DNA of 64,000 bases, taken from Lyngbya aestuarii BL J. Lineage in GTDB: Bacteria > Cyanobacteriota > Cyanobacteriia > Cyanobacteriales > Microcoleaceae. Every line of letters begins with the position of its first letter. The first letter of the stretch is position 1. This document shows positions 9,134 through 18,773 of the stretch, piece after piece. The notes under the pieces are model-generated. The model was not told the origin of the DNA. It saw only the letters and a list, made by a program, of their open reading frames with translations, and made no database searches. Location of the stretch: positions 1 to 64,000 of the forward strand of contig NZ_AUZM01000001.1 in assembly GCF_000478195.2 (NCBI RefSeq), read 5' to 3'. A program made the translations under genes and the position numbers.

Positions 9134-9916
9134 ATGGCGTTTACATTAGTCCCGCTCGGTTTTGTTGGTTTTTTTGGATTTCCGATTTTAGGAGGAACGG
9201 ATGATGCAGATACGATTTTTCTCTCTCCAGGTCAAGCCTCAAATACAGAAATTTTATTATTAGCAGGAAACGATAGTTTACAAGCTCCAAATATTAATGA
9301 TCCAGTCCTGGCTAATGGCAACCGAGGGAATGATACAATGAGCGGAGGAGTCAACCGAGATACTCTCTTTGGAGGAACCGATGAAGATAGAATCTTTGCC
9401 AATTCTGGACAAGATGAAATCTTTGGGAATTTAGGGGATGATATTCTTGAAGGTGGCTTTGATGGAGATGCTATATATGGGGGTCAAGATGATGATGAAC
9501 TCTTTGGTGATGAAGGAAATGATACCCTGTTTGGCGATCGCGGTAATGATATACTCGATGGTGATGGGGGAGTTGATGATTTAATTAACGGTGAAGGAGA
9601 TGATATCTTTATCTTTGATCCGGGAGAATCAAGTCGAGATTTTCAGAATGTTGATGCAATTTTTAACGGATTTATAGGCGGAAATAACCGTTTGGTCGGA
9701 GATAAAATCGCGGTTCCTAGTAGACTTTTTAATGAAATTGATCCCTTGACACTAGAGCGAAACTTTGATGCAAACGGAGACAATAATCTTGATATTGCAA
9801 TACAGCTTTCTGATGGTCGTTTTCTTGGAGTGCTAATTGATGATGGAACATTACCTGATCGCCTAGTTCTAGATCTTGATTTTATCTTCGATGATAGCTT
9901 CGATTTTAATCTATAG
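9134..9916 (+). CDS. RTX-type calcium-binding repeat protein
   Basis: 260 residues. After a hydrophobic Gly/Phe-rich start (MAFTLVPLGFVGFFGFP), about residues 60-160 carry glycine-aspartate nonapeptides of the GGxGxDxLx type (GNRGNDTMSGG, GNEGNDTLFGDRGND) that bind calcium in a beta roll. The C-terminus (about 165-260) resembles the terminal region of cyanobacterial hemolysin-type proteins, usually secreted by type I systems that read a C-terminal signal. The frame is open to a TTG at 9086, but GGAG before the ATG at 9134 favours the shorter start. No type I exporter is adjacent. Oscillin-like sheath proteins of gliding filaments share this repeat type. Confidence 0.85.
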   Translation: MAFTLVPLGFVGFFGFPILGGTDDADTIFLSPGQASNTEILLLAGNDSLQAPNINDPVLANGNRGNDTMSGGVNRDTLFGGTDEDRIFANSGQDEIFGNLGDDILEGGFDGDAIYGGQDDDELFGDEGNDTLFGDRGNDILDGDGGVDDLINGEGDDIFIFDPGESSRDFQNVDAIFNGFIGGNNRLVGDKIAVPSRLFNEIDPLTLERNFDANGDNNLDIAIQLSDGRFLGVLIDDGTLPDRLVLDLDFIFDDSFDFNL

Positions 9917-9978
9917 CCGGAGAAGCGGATAGAAAAAACGACACAGTAACGCATCAGTCTATCTCACACAATTTGCCT

Positions 9979-10013
9979 GATAGAGTTGCATAATTGAAGA
10001 TCAACTCTCTATC
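9979..10013. terminator. Imperfect hairpin between the RTX and HEAT genes
   Basis: GATAGAGTTG (9979-9988) pairs with CAACTCTCTATC (10002-10013), leaving two bases bulged and a 13-base loop. It lies 60 bases after the RTX stop and 57 before the next start. There is no T run, so terminator function is only suggested. Confidence 0.35.
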
Positions 10014-10069
10014 TTCGAGTACAATTGAAATGAGGATAGAAAACTCACGCTATCAGGAGGCGAACGGGT

Positions 10070-11008
10070 ATGGATTGGAACAGTTTTAAAAAATCATTGA
10101 CTTCGCCCAAATTGGCTTTGCTGTGTCTATCTGTTGGTTTTTTGTTGATCGGAAAAGTTGCAACTCAAGCGACGACAACCGCAGAAGTCATGACTCAAAT
10201 TGAACAACTGAGCAAAAATCGACAGAACCGACTTTTAGCCGTCAAAACCCTCAAAAAAATAGGCTCTCCGGCAATTCCCATTTTGGTAGAAGCCTTGAAT
10301 GATCCCGATGTGAACATTCGTAAAAATGCAGCTTTCGCCTTGGGTTCAATGGGTGGCGACGCTACAGAAGCAGTTCCAGCTTTACTTTCAGCCTTGAAAG
10401 ATGCAGATCAGAGTGTTCGGATGGATGTGGCGGTGGCGCTGCGACAGATTGGGCCAACATCTCGGGAGGTTCTCAAATTTGCGATCGCTGACTTAACTCA
10501 AGCGTTGAACGATGAAAGTCCTCAAGTTCGTCAGGGTGCGGCGTTTGGCTTGGGAATACTTGGCCCAGAAGCCGCTTCTGCGGTTCCTGAGTTGATTACG
10601 ACGCTCAAAGATAGTAACGAAGAGGTGCAGATTTCAGCCGCGATCGCGCTTAAACGTATTGGACAGGCTGCGGTTCCGGCTTTAACAGCAGCCTTGAATG
10701 ATGAACAAATGCAAGTTCGGGCTAAAGCTGCTTTTGCTCTGGGAAAAATCAATGCAGAAGCGGTTCCTAGCGTCACAGAAGCCTTGCAAAATAGCGATCG
10801 CACAATTCGTCAAAATACGGCTGAAACCCTTAAAAAGCCGTCCTCTGGTTCTCTCCACGCTCAAGCTAATCGTCCTAACCCTCGCCCTACAACTCGCCCT
10901 GCTCCCGGTGGGAACCGTCCAACCACTCGCCCTGCTCCCGGTGGGAACCGTCCAGCCCCTCGCCCCACGACTCGTCCAGTCCCTCGTCCAAATGGTTTTC
11001 GCGGATAG
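10070..11008 (+). CDS. Exported HEAT-repeat (PBS lyase-type) protein with Pro/Arg-rich tail
   Basis: 312 residues. An N-terminal signal or anchor (about 13-33, possible cleavage after TQA) precedes HEAT repeats of the E-Z/PBS-lyase type (about 40-255), e.g. VRKNAAFALGSMG-like and VRQGAAFGLGILG. The last 50 residues are low complexity, with tandem TRPAPGGNRP units. HEAT arrays bind proteins; related ones occur in phycobilin lyases, but the export signal argues against that job here. AGGAGG lies about 10 bases upstream of ATG. The TPR/GT41 gene starts 30 bases downstream, so the two are probably co-transcribed. Confidence 0.85.
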   Translation: MDWNSFKKSLTSPKLALLCLSVGFLLIGKVATQATTTAEVMTQIEQLSKNRQNRLLAVKTLKKIGSPAIPILVEALNDPDVNIRKNAAFALGSMGGDATEAVPALLSALKDADQSVRMDVAVALRQIGPTSREVLKFAIADLTQALNDESPQVRQGAAFGLGILGPEAASAVPELITTLKDSNEEVQISAAIALKRIGQAAVPALTAALNDEQMQVRAKAAFALGKINAEAVPSVTEALQNSDRTIRQNTAETLKKPSSGSLHAQANRPNPRPTTRPAPGGNRPTTRPAPGGNRPAPRPTTRPVPRPNGFRG

Positions 11009-11038
11009 ACTATAATTACCCTCACTGCCAAAAACTCC

Positions 11039-13312
11039 ATGTTAGATCGTCTCTACACTGAGGCTAATGCCTTCTCTGATGCTGGATATTGGTCTGAGGC
11101 TGAGGACAAATATCAACAGATATTAGCCTTAGAAAATACTCACACTGATGCTTGGCGAGAGTTAGGGATGATTTATTATTGTCAAGAACGATATCCAGAA
11201 GCCCTCGATGCCTTTTATTCTGCTTTAGAACTGGATTCATCCACAGCAATTCAATATTATTATTTAGGTTTAGGATTAGCAGCAACAGAAGATTTTACCG
11301 CAGCAATTTCTGCCTACGAGCAAGCGATTTTTCTTGATCTAAACTGGAGTGATGCTTATCATCAGTTAGGGAGAGTTTACCTAGAACTTGGAGAATTTGA
11401 ACAAGCGGAAACTTACTACATAAAAGCCATTGATCTCAATTCAAACAATTCAGATTTTTATTTAGATTTAGGTAATATTTTAATCGCAAAACAGCAGATT
11501 GGGGATGCAATTATTATCTATAAAAAAGCACTTAAGTTGGATTCACAAAATCCTCATATTCTCTATCAATTGGGGATTGCTTTTACCGCTATTAAAAACT
11601 CATCTCAAGCTGCATTTTATTTTGGAGATTCAGCCTATTATCAAGCCCAATATACAGAGGCTATTCAATCTTATCAAGAGTCTCTAAAAGTTCAAACTCA
11701 AGATATTGACGTTTATTTGAAGTTAGCAGATTGTTATCAAAAAATCGAACAATATCCGCAAGCAATTCATACCTATCAACAAGCGGTTGAACAGAGATCA
11801 GACTCAACAGAAGGTTTAATTGAAATTTATCTTGCTTGGATAAATCTTTTACAAGAAATTGGAGAAACCGAAGCAGCAATTAATATAGCGAAAAATGCTT
11901 TAGAAACATTTCCTAATGATTTTTCCTTAAAACTCACTTATCAACGAATACTTCCGATTTTATATAACAATACTTCAGAAATTGAACAATATCGTCAGCG
12001 TTTTTCTGATTTACTCACACAATTAATTACAGAAACCGATTTAACTTCACCGAACAACTCAGAGCGTTTATTAGCAGCAATTTCAACTCATACAAATTTT
12101 TATTTACAATATCAAGGATACAATGATTTAGAACTACAAAAACAATATGGAAAATTTTTACATCAAATCATAAAAACAAGCTTTCCACAATGGATAAAAC
12201 CCATAAATCGCCGATCTTATCAGCCGAATGATAAAATTAAAATTGGTTATATTTCATCATTTTTTCAATGGCATACAGTGGGAATTGTATTCTTAGGATG
12301 GTTAAAAAAATGCAATTTTCAAGACTTTGAACTGTATTGTTATTATACGGTAAATGAAGCAGATGAACTGACAGATTTATATCGTTATTATAGTGATTAT
12401 TTTTATGAATTCCAGGAAAATTTGATTGATATTGCTGAGACAATATATGCAGATAAACTCGATATTTTAGTCTTTTTAGATTTGGGAATGTGTCCTCTGA
12501 CCACACAAATTGCGAGTTTACGTCTGGCTTCTATTCAATGTGCAGCTTGGGGACATCCAGTCACAACAGGTTTACCGACAATTGATTATTTTATATCTCC
12601 AGATTTACTCGAACCCCAAAATGCACAAACACATTATTCTGAAACATTAATTCGTTTACCCAATTTAGGAATTTATTATGAAAAACCCGAGATTCCAGAG
12701 TTAGAAAAAACTCGTTCAAATTTTGGACTCAAAAATGATACAGTAATTTATCTTTCTTGTCAGTCTTTGTTTAAATATTTACCTCAATATGATAAAATAT
12801 TAGTGGAAATCGCTAAACAAGTTCCTCTAGCTGAATTTGTGTTTGTGTCTCACTGGAATTCGGTAATTACTGAAAAGTTTAGACAGCGATTAAAACGAGC
12901 TTTTGCTGACTTTAGTTTAAACAGTGAAGACTACTGTACAATTTTACCCCGACTGGAAAAATCGGATTATTTACAATTAAACTTAATCGCTGATATTGGT
13001 TTAGATACAATTCAATTTACAGGGTTTTTAACCACACTGGATAGTATTGCTTGCAATCTTCCAATTGTTACCTGTGAAGGTGAGTTGATGCGAAGTCGTC
13101 AAACGGCGGGAATTCTCAAACGAATCGGAGTAACAGAAACAATTGTACAGAATGAAAAAGAATATATTAAAATAGCCGTTAAACTTGGATTAAATCGATT
13201 TTTCAGAGAAGAAGTTTGTCACAAAATTCAGCAAAATAAATCAGTCTTATATGAAGATAAAAACGGCATTCAAGGGTTGGAAAACTTCTATAAACAAGTC
13301 ATCACCGTTTAA
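11039..13312 (+). CDS. TPR plus SPINDLY-type GT41 glycosyltransferase (O-GlcNAc transferase-like)
   Basis: 757 residues. TPR units fill about 1-300 (AWRELGMIYYCQERYPEAL, AYHQLGRVYLELGEFEQAE). The C-terminal catalytic half (about 400-757) is the GT41/SPY domain: IKIGYISSFFQWHTVG, an AAWGHPVTTGLPTIDY motif in place of the OGT GYPGTSG/DY motif, CQSLFKYLPQYD, and the nucleotide-sugar end LDTIQFTGFLTTLDSIACNLPIVTCEGE. Enzymes of this class add sugars, often GlcNAc, to Ser/Thr of proteins recognised through the TPRs. It is probably co-transcribed with the HEAT gene and sits near an RTX protein. Acceptor and sugar are not known. Confidence 0.92.
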   Translation: MLDRLYTEANAFSDAGYWSEAEDKYQQILALENTHTDAWRELGMIYYCQERYPEALDAFYSALELDSSTAIQYYYLGLGLAATEDFTAAISAYEQAIFLDLNWSDAYHQLGRVYLELGEFEQAETYYIKAIDLNSNNSDFYLDLGNILIAKQQIGDAIIIYKKALKLDSQNPHILYQLGIAFTAIKNSSQAAFYFGDSAYYQAQYTEAIQSYQESLKVQTQDIDVYLKLADCYQKIEQYPQAIHTYQQAVEQRSDSTEGLIEIYLAWINLLQEIGETEAAINIAKNALETFPNDFSLKLTYQRILPILYNNTSEIEQYRQRFSDLLTQLITETDLTSPNNSERLLAAISTHTNFYLQYQGYNDLELQKQYGKFLHQIIKTSFPQWIKPINRRSYQPNDKIKIGYISSFFQWHTVGIVFLGWLKKCNFQDFELYCYYTVNEADELTDLYRYYSDYFYEFQENLIDIAETIYADKLDILVFLDLGMCPLTTQIASLRLASIQCAAWGHPVTTGLPTIDYFISPDLLEPQNAQTHYSETLIRLPNLGIYYEKPEIPELEKTRSNFGLKNDTVIYLSCQSLFKYLPQYDKILVEIAKQVPLAEFVFVSHWNSVITEKFRQRLKRAFADFSLNSEDYCTILPRLEKSDYLQLNLIADIGLDTIQFTGFLTTLDSIACNLPIVTCEGELMRSRQTAGILKRIGVTETIVQNEKEYIKIAVKLGLNRFFREEVCHKIQQNKSVLYEDKNGIQGLENFYKQVITV

Positions 13313-13486
13313 TTATAAAAGTTTAGTTAATTAAAGGCGATGCCAAGTAGAGCAACAGATTGAAAAGTTTAGGTTGAGTAAAAGAATATAACTTTTTGGG
13401 ATAGGTTACAATTTTTGAGCTTAAAATATAAAATAACCGGACTTGTTAAAAGCCAATATTAGAACAGCTAATCTAATATAGAAAAA

Positions 13487-16090
13487 ATGAAAAATATTAA
13501 TCCAGCGATTGCTCTTAGTGAAGAACAACTGAGTCAAATTCTAGAGATATTACCCATTGGGGTAGCAGTGATTTATCGAGAAAGTGGTCTCACTTATCTT
13601 AACCGAAAAGGACGAGCATTAGTTGAACAGGAAGCGAACACAAAATTATCTCTACAGGAACTCTTAAAAACTTACCCTATTTATCGCTTAGGAACGGAGG
13701 AACGCTATCCTTATCAAGAATTACCCATCGTACAAGCATTAAAGGGTAAAAACGTTAAAGTAGAAGATTTAGAAATTCGGACTAAAACAAAAATTATTTC
13801 CCTAGAAGTAGAAGCAACGCCTATTTTAGACGAACAAGGAAAAGTGATTTATGTAGTTGCTACCTTTGAAGATATTAGCGAACACAAACGTATAGAAGCC
13901 GAACGTTTGAAAGCCGAAAATGCTCTTTGGGAGAGTCAACATCGGTTTGCAACCTTAGCAAAAGCCGCCCCAGTCGGAATTTTTAGAACAGATACTCAAG
14001 GTAAATGTTTATACGGTAATGATATCAGTTTTGAGATGATCGGCTTATCTCAAGAGGAATCAATGGGCGAAGGATGGACAAAAACTCTACATCCAGATGA
14101 CGTTGAGGACGTGCAAAAAAAGTGGTATGCTTTCGCATTAAACGGTGTTCCTTTTAACTGTGAATATCGTTTTTTGCGTCCCGATGGTAGTATTATTTGG
14201 GTGTACGGACAAGCCGTCGCCGAAACGGATATTAATCGTAATGTAGTGGGTTATGTAGGAACGATAACAGACATTACAGCAAGCAAACAAATTGAACTAG
14301 CGTTACAACAAAGTGAATCCAAATATAGACGATTAGCCGAAAATATTCCGGGTGTAATTTATCGGTATGTTTTGCATCCAGATGGCAAAGACGAATTTAC
14401 CTATGTGAGTCCTCGGATTAAAGAAATATACGGAATTGATGCGGAAAGAATCATCGAAGACTCTGCCAATTCATGGAATATTGTTTTACCAGAAGAAACA
14501 GATAAAATTAAATTTTCTGCTGTAGTTTCCGGCCAAACCCTACAACCTTGGTCTGAGCAATATCGGATTATGAAACCCAACGGTGAAATTCGGTGGATGG
14601 AAGGCTTTTCTATCCCTGAAAAACAACCCAATGGAGATGTGATTTGGGATGGATTTATTATCGATATTAGCAGCCGCAAAAAAGCAGAAGAAGCCTTAAA
14701 AGAACGAGAAGCTTACCTGCGAATGGTGGTTAATAATGTTCCGGTAATTTTGTGGGCGACGGATAATCAGGGTATTTTTACCCTATCAGAAGGAAAAGGT
14801 TTAGAAGGGTTAGGTTTACAAGCTGGGGATGTTGTCGGAAAATCAGCTTATGAAATTTATGCGGACTTCCCCAATATCATTATAGGAATCCACCACACTT
14901 TAACTACAGGTATTTCTTATCACGTTCAAGTTGATATTAACGGTAGAGTTTTTGAAGCTTTAGGCAATGCTTTTTATGACGAGCAAGGAAACCTTATGGG
15001 AATGATTGGCGTTTCTTTTGATATTACCGAACGTCAACAAGCTGAACAAATTTTAGCAGATTATAATCGAATTTTAGAAGCCAAAGTCGCTGAACGTACA
15101 GAAGCCCTGTGTCAAAGTGAAGAAAAATTTCGAGCAATTTTTAATCAAGTGTTTCAGTTTATTGGGTTAATGAAACCGGACGGAACTTTACTCGAAGCCA
15201 ATCAAACCGCCCTAAATTTTGCAGATATAAAACTTGAGGATATTTTAAACAAACCCTTCTGGGAAGCCCATTGGTGGACGATTTCGCCTCAAACCCAACA
15301 GCAACTCCAAGAAGCCATTGCTAAAGCCGCAAAAGGAGAATTTATTCGCTATGAAGTCGATGTTTTAGGAAAAGATACAATTGCAACGATTGATTTTTCA
15401 ATTCGTCCAATTCGCAATAGTCAGGGAGAAATAATATTATTAATTCCCGAAGGCAGAGATATTACCGAACGCAAAAAAATGGAAGAAGCCCTAAAAAATG
15501 CCAACCTCAAGTTAGAACGTTTAGCAACTTTAGATAGTCTCACTCAAGTCGCCAACCGTCGTTATTTTAAACATTATTTAGAACAAGAATGGAAACGACT
15601 CACGCGAGAAAAACAACCTTTATCATTAATTTTGTGTGATGTGGATTATTTTAAACGGTATAACGATCATTATGGACATCCAGTCGGAGATGATTGTTTA
15701 ATTAAAGTGACTCGGGCTATGAAACTTGCGATTCAACGTCCAACCGATTTAATTGCCCGTTATGGAGGAGAAGAATTTGTAATTATTTTACCCAATACCA
15801 GCTTTCGGGATGCGATTAATTTTGCCCAAGACATTCAAGCAAAAATTCATCAACTGGGGATTCCTCATGCCCAATCTCAAGTCAGTCAATATGTAACTTT
15901 AAGTTTAGGAGTAGCGAGTTTAATCCCCGATACTAAATATACACCCGAAGATCTAATTAGTATTGCAGACGTGGCATTATATCGAGCCAAACAACAAGGA
16001 CGCAATCGCTTTTTTCCCTCAGTTCCTCCCCATATATTGCAAAATATAGAAAGCTTTGAAAATCTAGCGACTCCACTATTTAATAAATAA
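13487..16090 (+). CDS. Multi-PAS diguanylate cyclase
   Basis: 867 residues with five PAS/PAC units (about 10-130, 147-265, 275-400, 405-520, 540-665), then a GGDEF domain (about 690-850). The catalytic loop is intact (ARYGGEEF, about residue 760), and the product-inhibition I-site RPTD lies five residues before it, so an active, feedback-inhibited c-di-GMP synthase is expected. No transmembrane segment or EAL domain is seen; the protein is probably soluble. No haem or flavin residues could be assigned. It stands alone, preceded by 174 noncoding bases. Confidence 0.93.
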   Translation: MKNINPAIALSEEQLSQILEILPIGVAVIYRESGLTYLNRKGRALVEQEANTKLSLQELLKTYPIYRLGTEERYPYQELPIVQALKGKNVKVEDLEIRTKTKIISLEVEATPILDEQGKVIYVVATFEDISEHKRIEAERLKAENALWESQHRFATLAKAAPVGIFRTDTQGKCLYGNDISFEMIGLSQEESMGEGWTKTLHPDDVEDVQKKWYAFALNGVPFNCEYRFLRPDGSIIWVYGQAVAETDINRNVVGYVGTITDITASKQIELALQQSESKYRRLAENIPGVIYRYVLHPDGKDEFTYVSPRIKEIYGIDAERIIEDSANSWNIVLPEETDKIKFSAVVSGQTLQPWSEQYRIMKPNGEIRWMEGFSIPEKQPNGDVIWDGFIIDISSRKKAEEALKEREAYLRMVVNNVPVILWATDNQGIFTLSEGKGLEGLGLQAGDVVGKSAYEIYADFPNIIIGIHHTLTTGISYHVQVDINGRVFEALGNAFYDEQGNLMGMIGVSFDITERQQAEQILADYNRILEAKVAERTEALCQSEEKFRAIFNQVFQFIGLMKPDGTLLEANQTALNFADIKLEDILNKPFWEAHWWTISPQTQQQLQEAIAKAAKGEFIRYEVDVLGKDTIATIDFSIRPIRNSQGEIILLIPEGRDITERKKMEEALKNANLKLERLATLDSLTQVANRRYFKHYLEQEWKRLTREKQPLSLILCDVDYFKRYNDHYGHPVGDDCLIKVTRAMKLAIQRPTDLIARYGGEEFVIILPNTSFRDAINFAQDIQAKIHQLGIPHAQSQVSQYVTLSLGVASLIPDTKYTPEDLISIADVALYRAKQQGRNRFFPSVPPHILQNIESFENLATPLFNK

Positions 16091-16137
16091 TAGCACCAAA
16101 AAACCTGCTTTCTCTGAGAAACCGAGCTTTTAACATC

Positions 16138-16323
16138 CTATAACTTGGCGGTCAAGGGATCATTAGCCATTAAATTAGCCGGATTCAAACCCATTAAAAT
16201 TGCTAACATTTCATCTACGGATGTACCATCAATTAAAGTTTTAAAAATTCCATAAAAAAAGCAGAAAGCTTTATCACTCCCTACTTTTCTTGGTGAGAAT
16301 TTGCATTGATTTGTCGAATGAAA
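16138..16323 (-). pseudogene. Possible C-terminal gene fragment
   Basis: The minus strand between the diguanylate cyclase and the DUF4168 gene is open for about 61 codons, ending ...SVDEMLAILMGLNPANLM...TAKL and a TAG stop. The protein-like composition and an in-frame TAA just upstream suggest the tail of a lost gene. No family is recognised. It could be chance, since the frame is short and has no good start. Confidence 0.25.
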
Positions 16324-16379
16324 TTAAGTTAAATCCGATCAAAAATCTAGATTCACTTTTTAGACTTTTCACTTGATGA

Positions 16380-16883
16380 TTAATTTTGCAGCATTTGCTG
16401 AACTTGTTGTTTTAATTGGGGATTTTCTTGAACTGCGGCGATAATTTCTTTAAATCTTTCGATTTCTAGTCCTTGACTCTGTACCGCCTGATATTTTCGG
16501 TCTTCAGTATTTTGTAAAATTTCTCTAACTTTCACCAGTGCTTTATCAAACTTCTGCTGTTCTTCTGCGGAAACTTGAGCAGCAGAGGCTGGTGCTTCAC
16601 CCTGTTGGCTTTGGCCAATTTCCACAAATCTTTCCGGAGTCAACCCTTCTGCTTGAACCGCCTGAGCCATTTTTTGTTCCGCGTCCATCTCAATGACACG
16701 AAACTCCTTAAATGCTTCTGCAAATTTTTGCAGTTCTTCTGGAGTAACTGCCGATGAAGAAGCCGCTTGTGCTAAAAAAGACGGAGAAATAGAAGATATA
16801 GTTTGGCTGTAAGCCGGAAAACTACCAATTGCCAAAAGAACAAAAGATCCAGCTAGGCTTCTCAACAGAAGTGATTTGAGCAT
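16380..16883 (-). CDS. Exported DUF4168 protein
   Basis: 167 residues from the ATG at 16883, which begins a signal peptide (MLKSLLLRSLAGSFVLLAIG, cleavage near AYSQ). AAGGAA lies eight bases upstream. The frame is open to 16946, but those codons encode no signal. The mature part carries two DUF4168-type helical segments (VTPEELQKFAEAFKEFRVIE and a second ending VQQML), each with the Q-x-x-G-L-x-x-x-R-F motif. Family members are periplasmic proteins of unknown function, frequent in cyanobacteria. It stands alone. Confidence 0.9.
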   Translation of the reverse strand: MLKSLLLRSLAGSFVLLAIGSFPAYSQTISSISPSFLAQAASSSAVTPEELQKFAEAFKEFRVIEMDAEQKMAQAVQAEGLTPERFVEIGQSQQGEAPASAAQVSAEEQQKFDKALVKVREILQNTEDRKYQAVQSQGLEIERFKEIIAAVQENPQLKQQVQQMLQN

Positions 16884-17334
16884 TGTTTTTTCCTTGAAGT
16901 TACACGTTTGGCTATCTGCCTTGTCCTGATCGTTCCATTGACTCACTTCTAAGAGACAGAAAAACTGATCAGGGACTAAACCGTTGTCTGATCATCACCC
17001 CTCATTAAGCGAGATGAATAGATGAATCAGGCTAACAGAACTAAAAACAATTAATCGTTCTGTCTTGGGCTTACGGTCAGTGATTTGGCAGTGCATAGGG
17101 CCACACGCATACACGTTAGCACCTATCTTAATTTCCGACAAGGTAAATTTTAGGTCTGGTGTAATCAAAAACAAATTCAAACCATTGGCCTTCAGAACAT
17201 TAAACAATTCTGTATAAATGTTGAAAATAACCAAACTCAGATCACGGTCTGCAACTGCATAAGTAACAAAAACCGAGATGTATGTATCAATGAACCCCCA
17301 GAAAGGGTTGATTGTCACACCAGGGAGGAAAACC
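16884..17334. other. Intergenic stretch, doubtful minus-strand frame
   Basis: About 450 bases between divergent genes. A 113-codon minus-strand frame (16995-17336) spans most of it, but it starts on the complement of the ribosome binding site of the gene at 17335, has no recognisable domain and no good ribosome binding site. I see no repeats or strong hairpins. It should contain both divergent promoters. Confidence 0.35.
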
Positions 17335-17538
17335 ATGCTCAGTGAACCGATGGAATGTCCTAAATGCAGTAAACATACCCAGATTCAGCGTCAAAGTGAC
17401 TTATATCAATGTGTAAACTGTGATTTTGAACGAGATTTTTCTCAATCTATAGATGAAGACTATAAAGAAGAGGATGGTGCAAAAGGCGGAATATTAGCTT
17501 TCTTTCTCGTTGTTTTTACCGTCTTTGCGTTTCTCTAA
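17335..17538 (+). CDS. Small zinc-ribbon membrane protein
   Basis: 67 residues with one zinc ribbon, CPKCSKHTQ...YQCVNCDF (two CxxC pairs), an acidic linker (SIDEDYKEEDG), and a C-terminal hydrophobic segment (about 50-67, ILAFFLVVFTVFAFL). The start was set at 17335 because GGGAGG precedes that ATG at good spacing; the frame is open to 17278. It is probably a tail-anchored cytoplasmic zinc ribbon. Function unknown. Confidence 0.75.
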   Translation: MLSEPMECPKCSKHTQIQRQSDLYQCVNCDFERDFSQSIDEDYKEEDGAKGGILAFFLVVFTVFAFL

Positions 17539-17767
17539 AGGGAAAAAAGCACATCAAGATATTTTAGCGATTTAAACTACCAACCCATAGCCGATAAATA
17601 TTCTCCCATTCGGGGGAAATTTTCGTTTTGGGGAAACACAACGCTAGAGTGACCTTAATCTAAAAAGAGTCTCAGCAATTCTTCACCCCTAAAACCGTTA
17701 ACAACCAATAGAGTTTGGGCTAGACTGATTTTGAAGAAAATTCAACCGATAGCTGCTCTGACTCTCT

Positions 17768-18673
17768 ATGAAACTCCAACGAACGCCGATTATTTTTTTA
17801 TTTTTGGGTTTGGTCACTCTACTGGTGACAATTGCAGTCACTCAAACTCATCGGGTGATTGCCCAAGAATTTGATCGTCCTTCTATTGAAATCGCCAATC
17901 AAAATATTGGTTTACTGCAAACCTGCGGAATTCGGCCCCAGGCTGGACGCACCGGGAATCCCGAATTAGGCCCAGTTGTAGAAGTTCCGGCTGCTTTGTA
18001 TCGGTTTCGACGTCCGGTAAACTGGCAAAATTCAGCCGCGACAGGCAATTATGCTCAACCAAGTTCTGTCGGTGCGCCCCGAGAATATCAAGCGATTGCC
18101 AACCGAACCAACTACGGACAACGATATCTCTATGATTTCAATGGCAGGCCTGTTACCAATACTCCGATTGTCGTATTGCATGAAACGGCGGCAACGGCTC
18201 AAAGTACGATTAACTTTTTTCAAACCTATCATACAGACGAAGATGATCAAGCGAGCTATCATACTTTAATTACCCTTAATGGCGACGTTGTTTATATTGT
18301 TCCTCCTGACTTGAGAGCATACGGGGCTGGAAATTCTGTGTTTCAGGGAGAAGCGGTACAAACCGATGCCAAGTTTCCCCCTTCAGTGAATAATTTTGCT
18401 TATCATGTTTCTTTAGAAACGCCCCCCGACGGTTTGCGTAACGGCGCATCTCACAGTGGTTATACAACAGCGCAGTATCAATCTTTGGCTTGGTTAGTGG
18501 CTCAAACTGGTGTACCCGAAGATCGAATTACAACTCATCAAGCAGTAGATCGTTCGGGAGAAAGGTCTGATCCCCGTCGTTTTGACCAACAGTTATTTTT
18601 GCAGTTGTTGCGTCGTTATCCCCGAACTCAAGAGATTGTGATCGGCTGTCAAGCCCCTTCTATCAATCAATAA
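17768..18673 (+). CDS. N-acetylmuramoyl-L-alanine amidase (Amidase_2 family)
   Basis: The family cleaves the amide between MurNAc and the stem peptide of peptidoglycan using zinc. The 301-residue protein has an N-terminal hydrophobic anchor/signal (about 9-27), a linker to about 120, and the amidase domain to about 285. Zinc and catalytic residues are visible: His in VVLHETAA, His in TTHQAVD and Asp in ERSDPRRFD, matching the AmpD-type H...H...D pattern. Export implies a role in wall turnover or filament cell separation. A peptidoglycan-binding gene lies nearby at 19637 on the opposite strand. Confidence 0.9.
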   Translation: MKLQRTPIIFLFLGLVTLLVTIAVTQTHRVIAQEFDRPSIEIANQNIGLLQTCGIRPQAGRTGNPELGPVVEVPAALYRFRRPVNWQNSAATGNYAQPSSVGAPREYQAIANRTNYGQRYLYDFNGRPVTNTPIVVLHETAATAQSTINFFQTYHTDEDDQASYHTLITLNGDVVYIVPPDLRAYGAGNSVFQGEAVQTDAKFPPSVNNFAYHVSLETPPDGLRNGASHSGYTTAQYQSLAWLVAQTGVPEDRITTHQAVDRSGERSDPRRFDQQLFLQLLRRYPRTQEIVIGCQAPSINQ

Positions 18674-18773
18674 ACCCGTTCTCAATGGTGACGCATTTAA
18701 AATATTGATTTTAGTGTTCTGAGCCTGGAGTCCGCAGGATTTGGAAGCATCTCCCAGGCTGTCTATTTCCGAA

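Noticed and set aside
16995-17336. 113-codon minus-strand frame
   Set aside because: It starts on the complement of the zinc-ribbon gene's ribosome binding site and shows no family or signal. It is more likely spurious than real.
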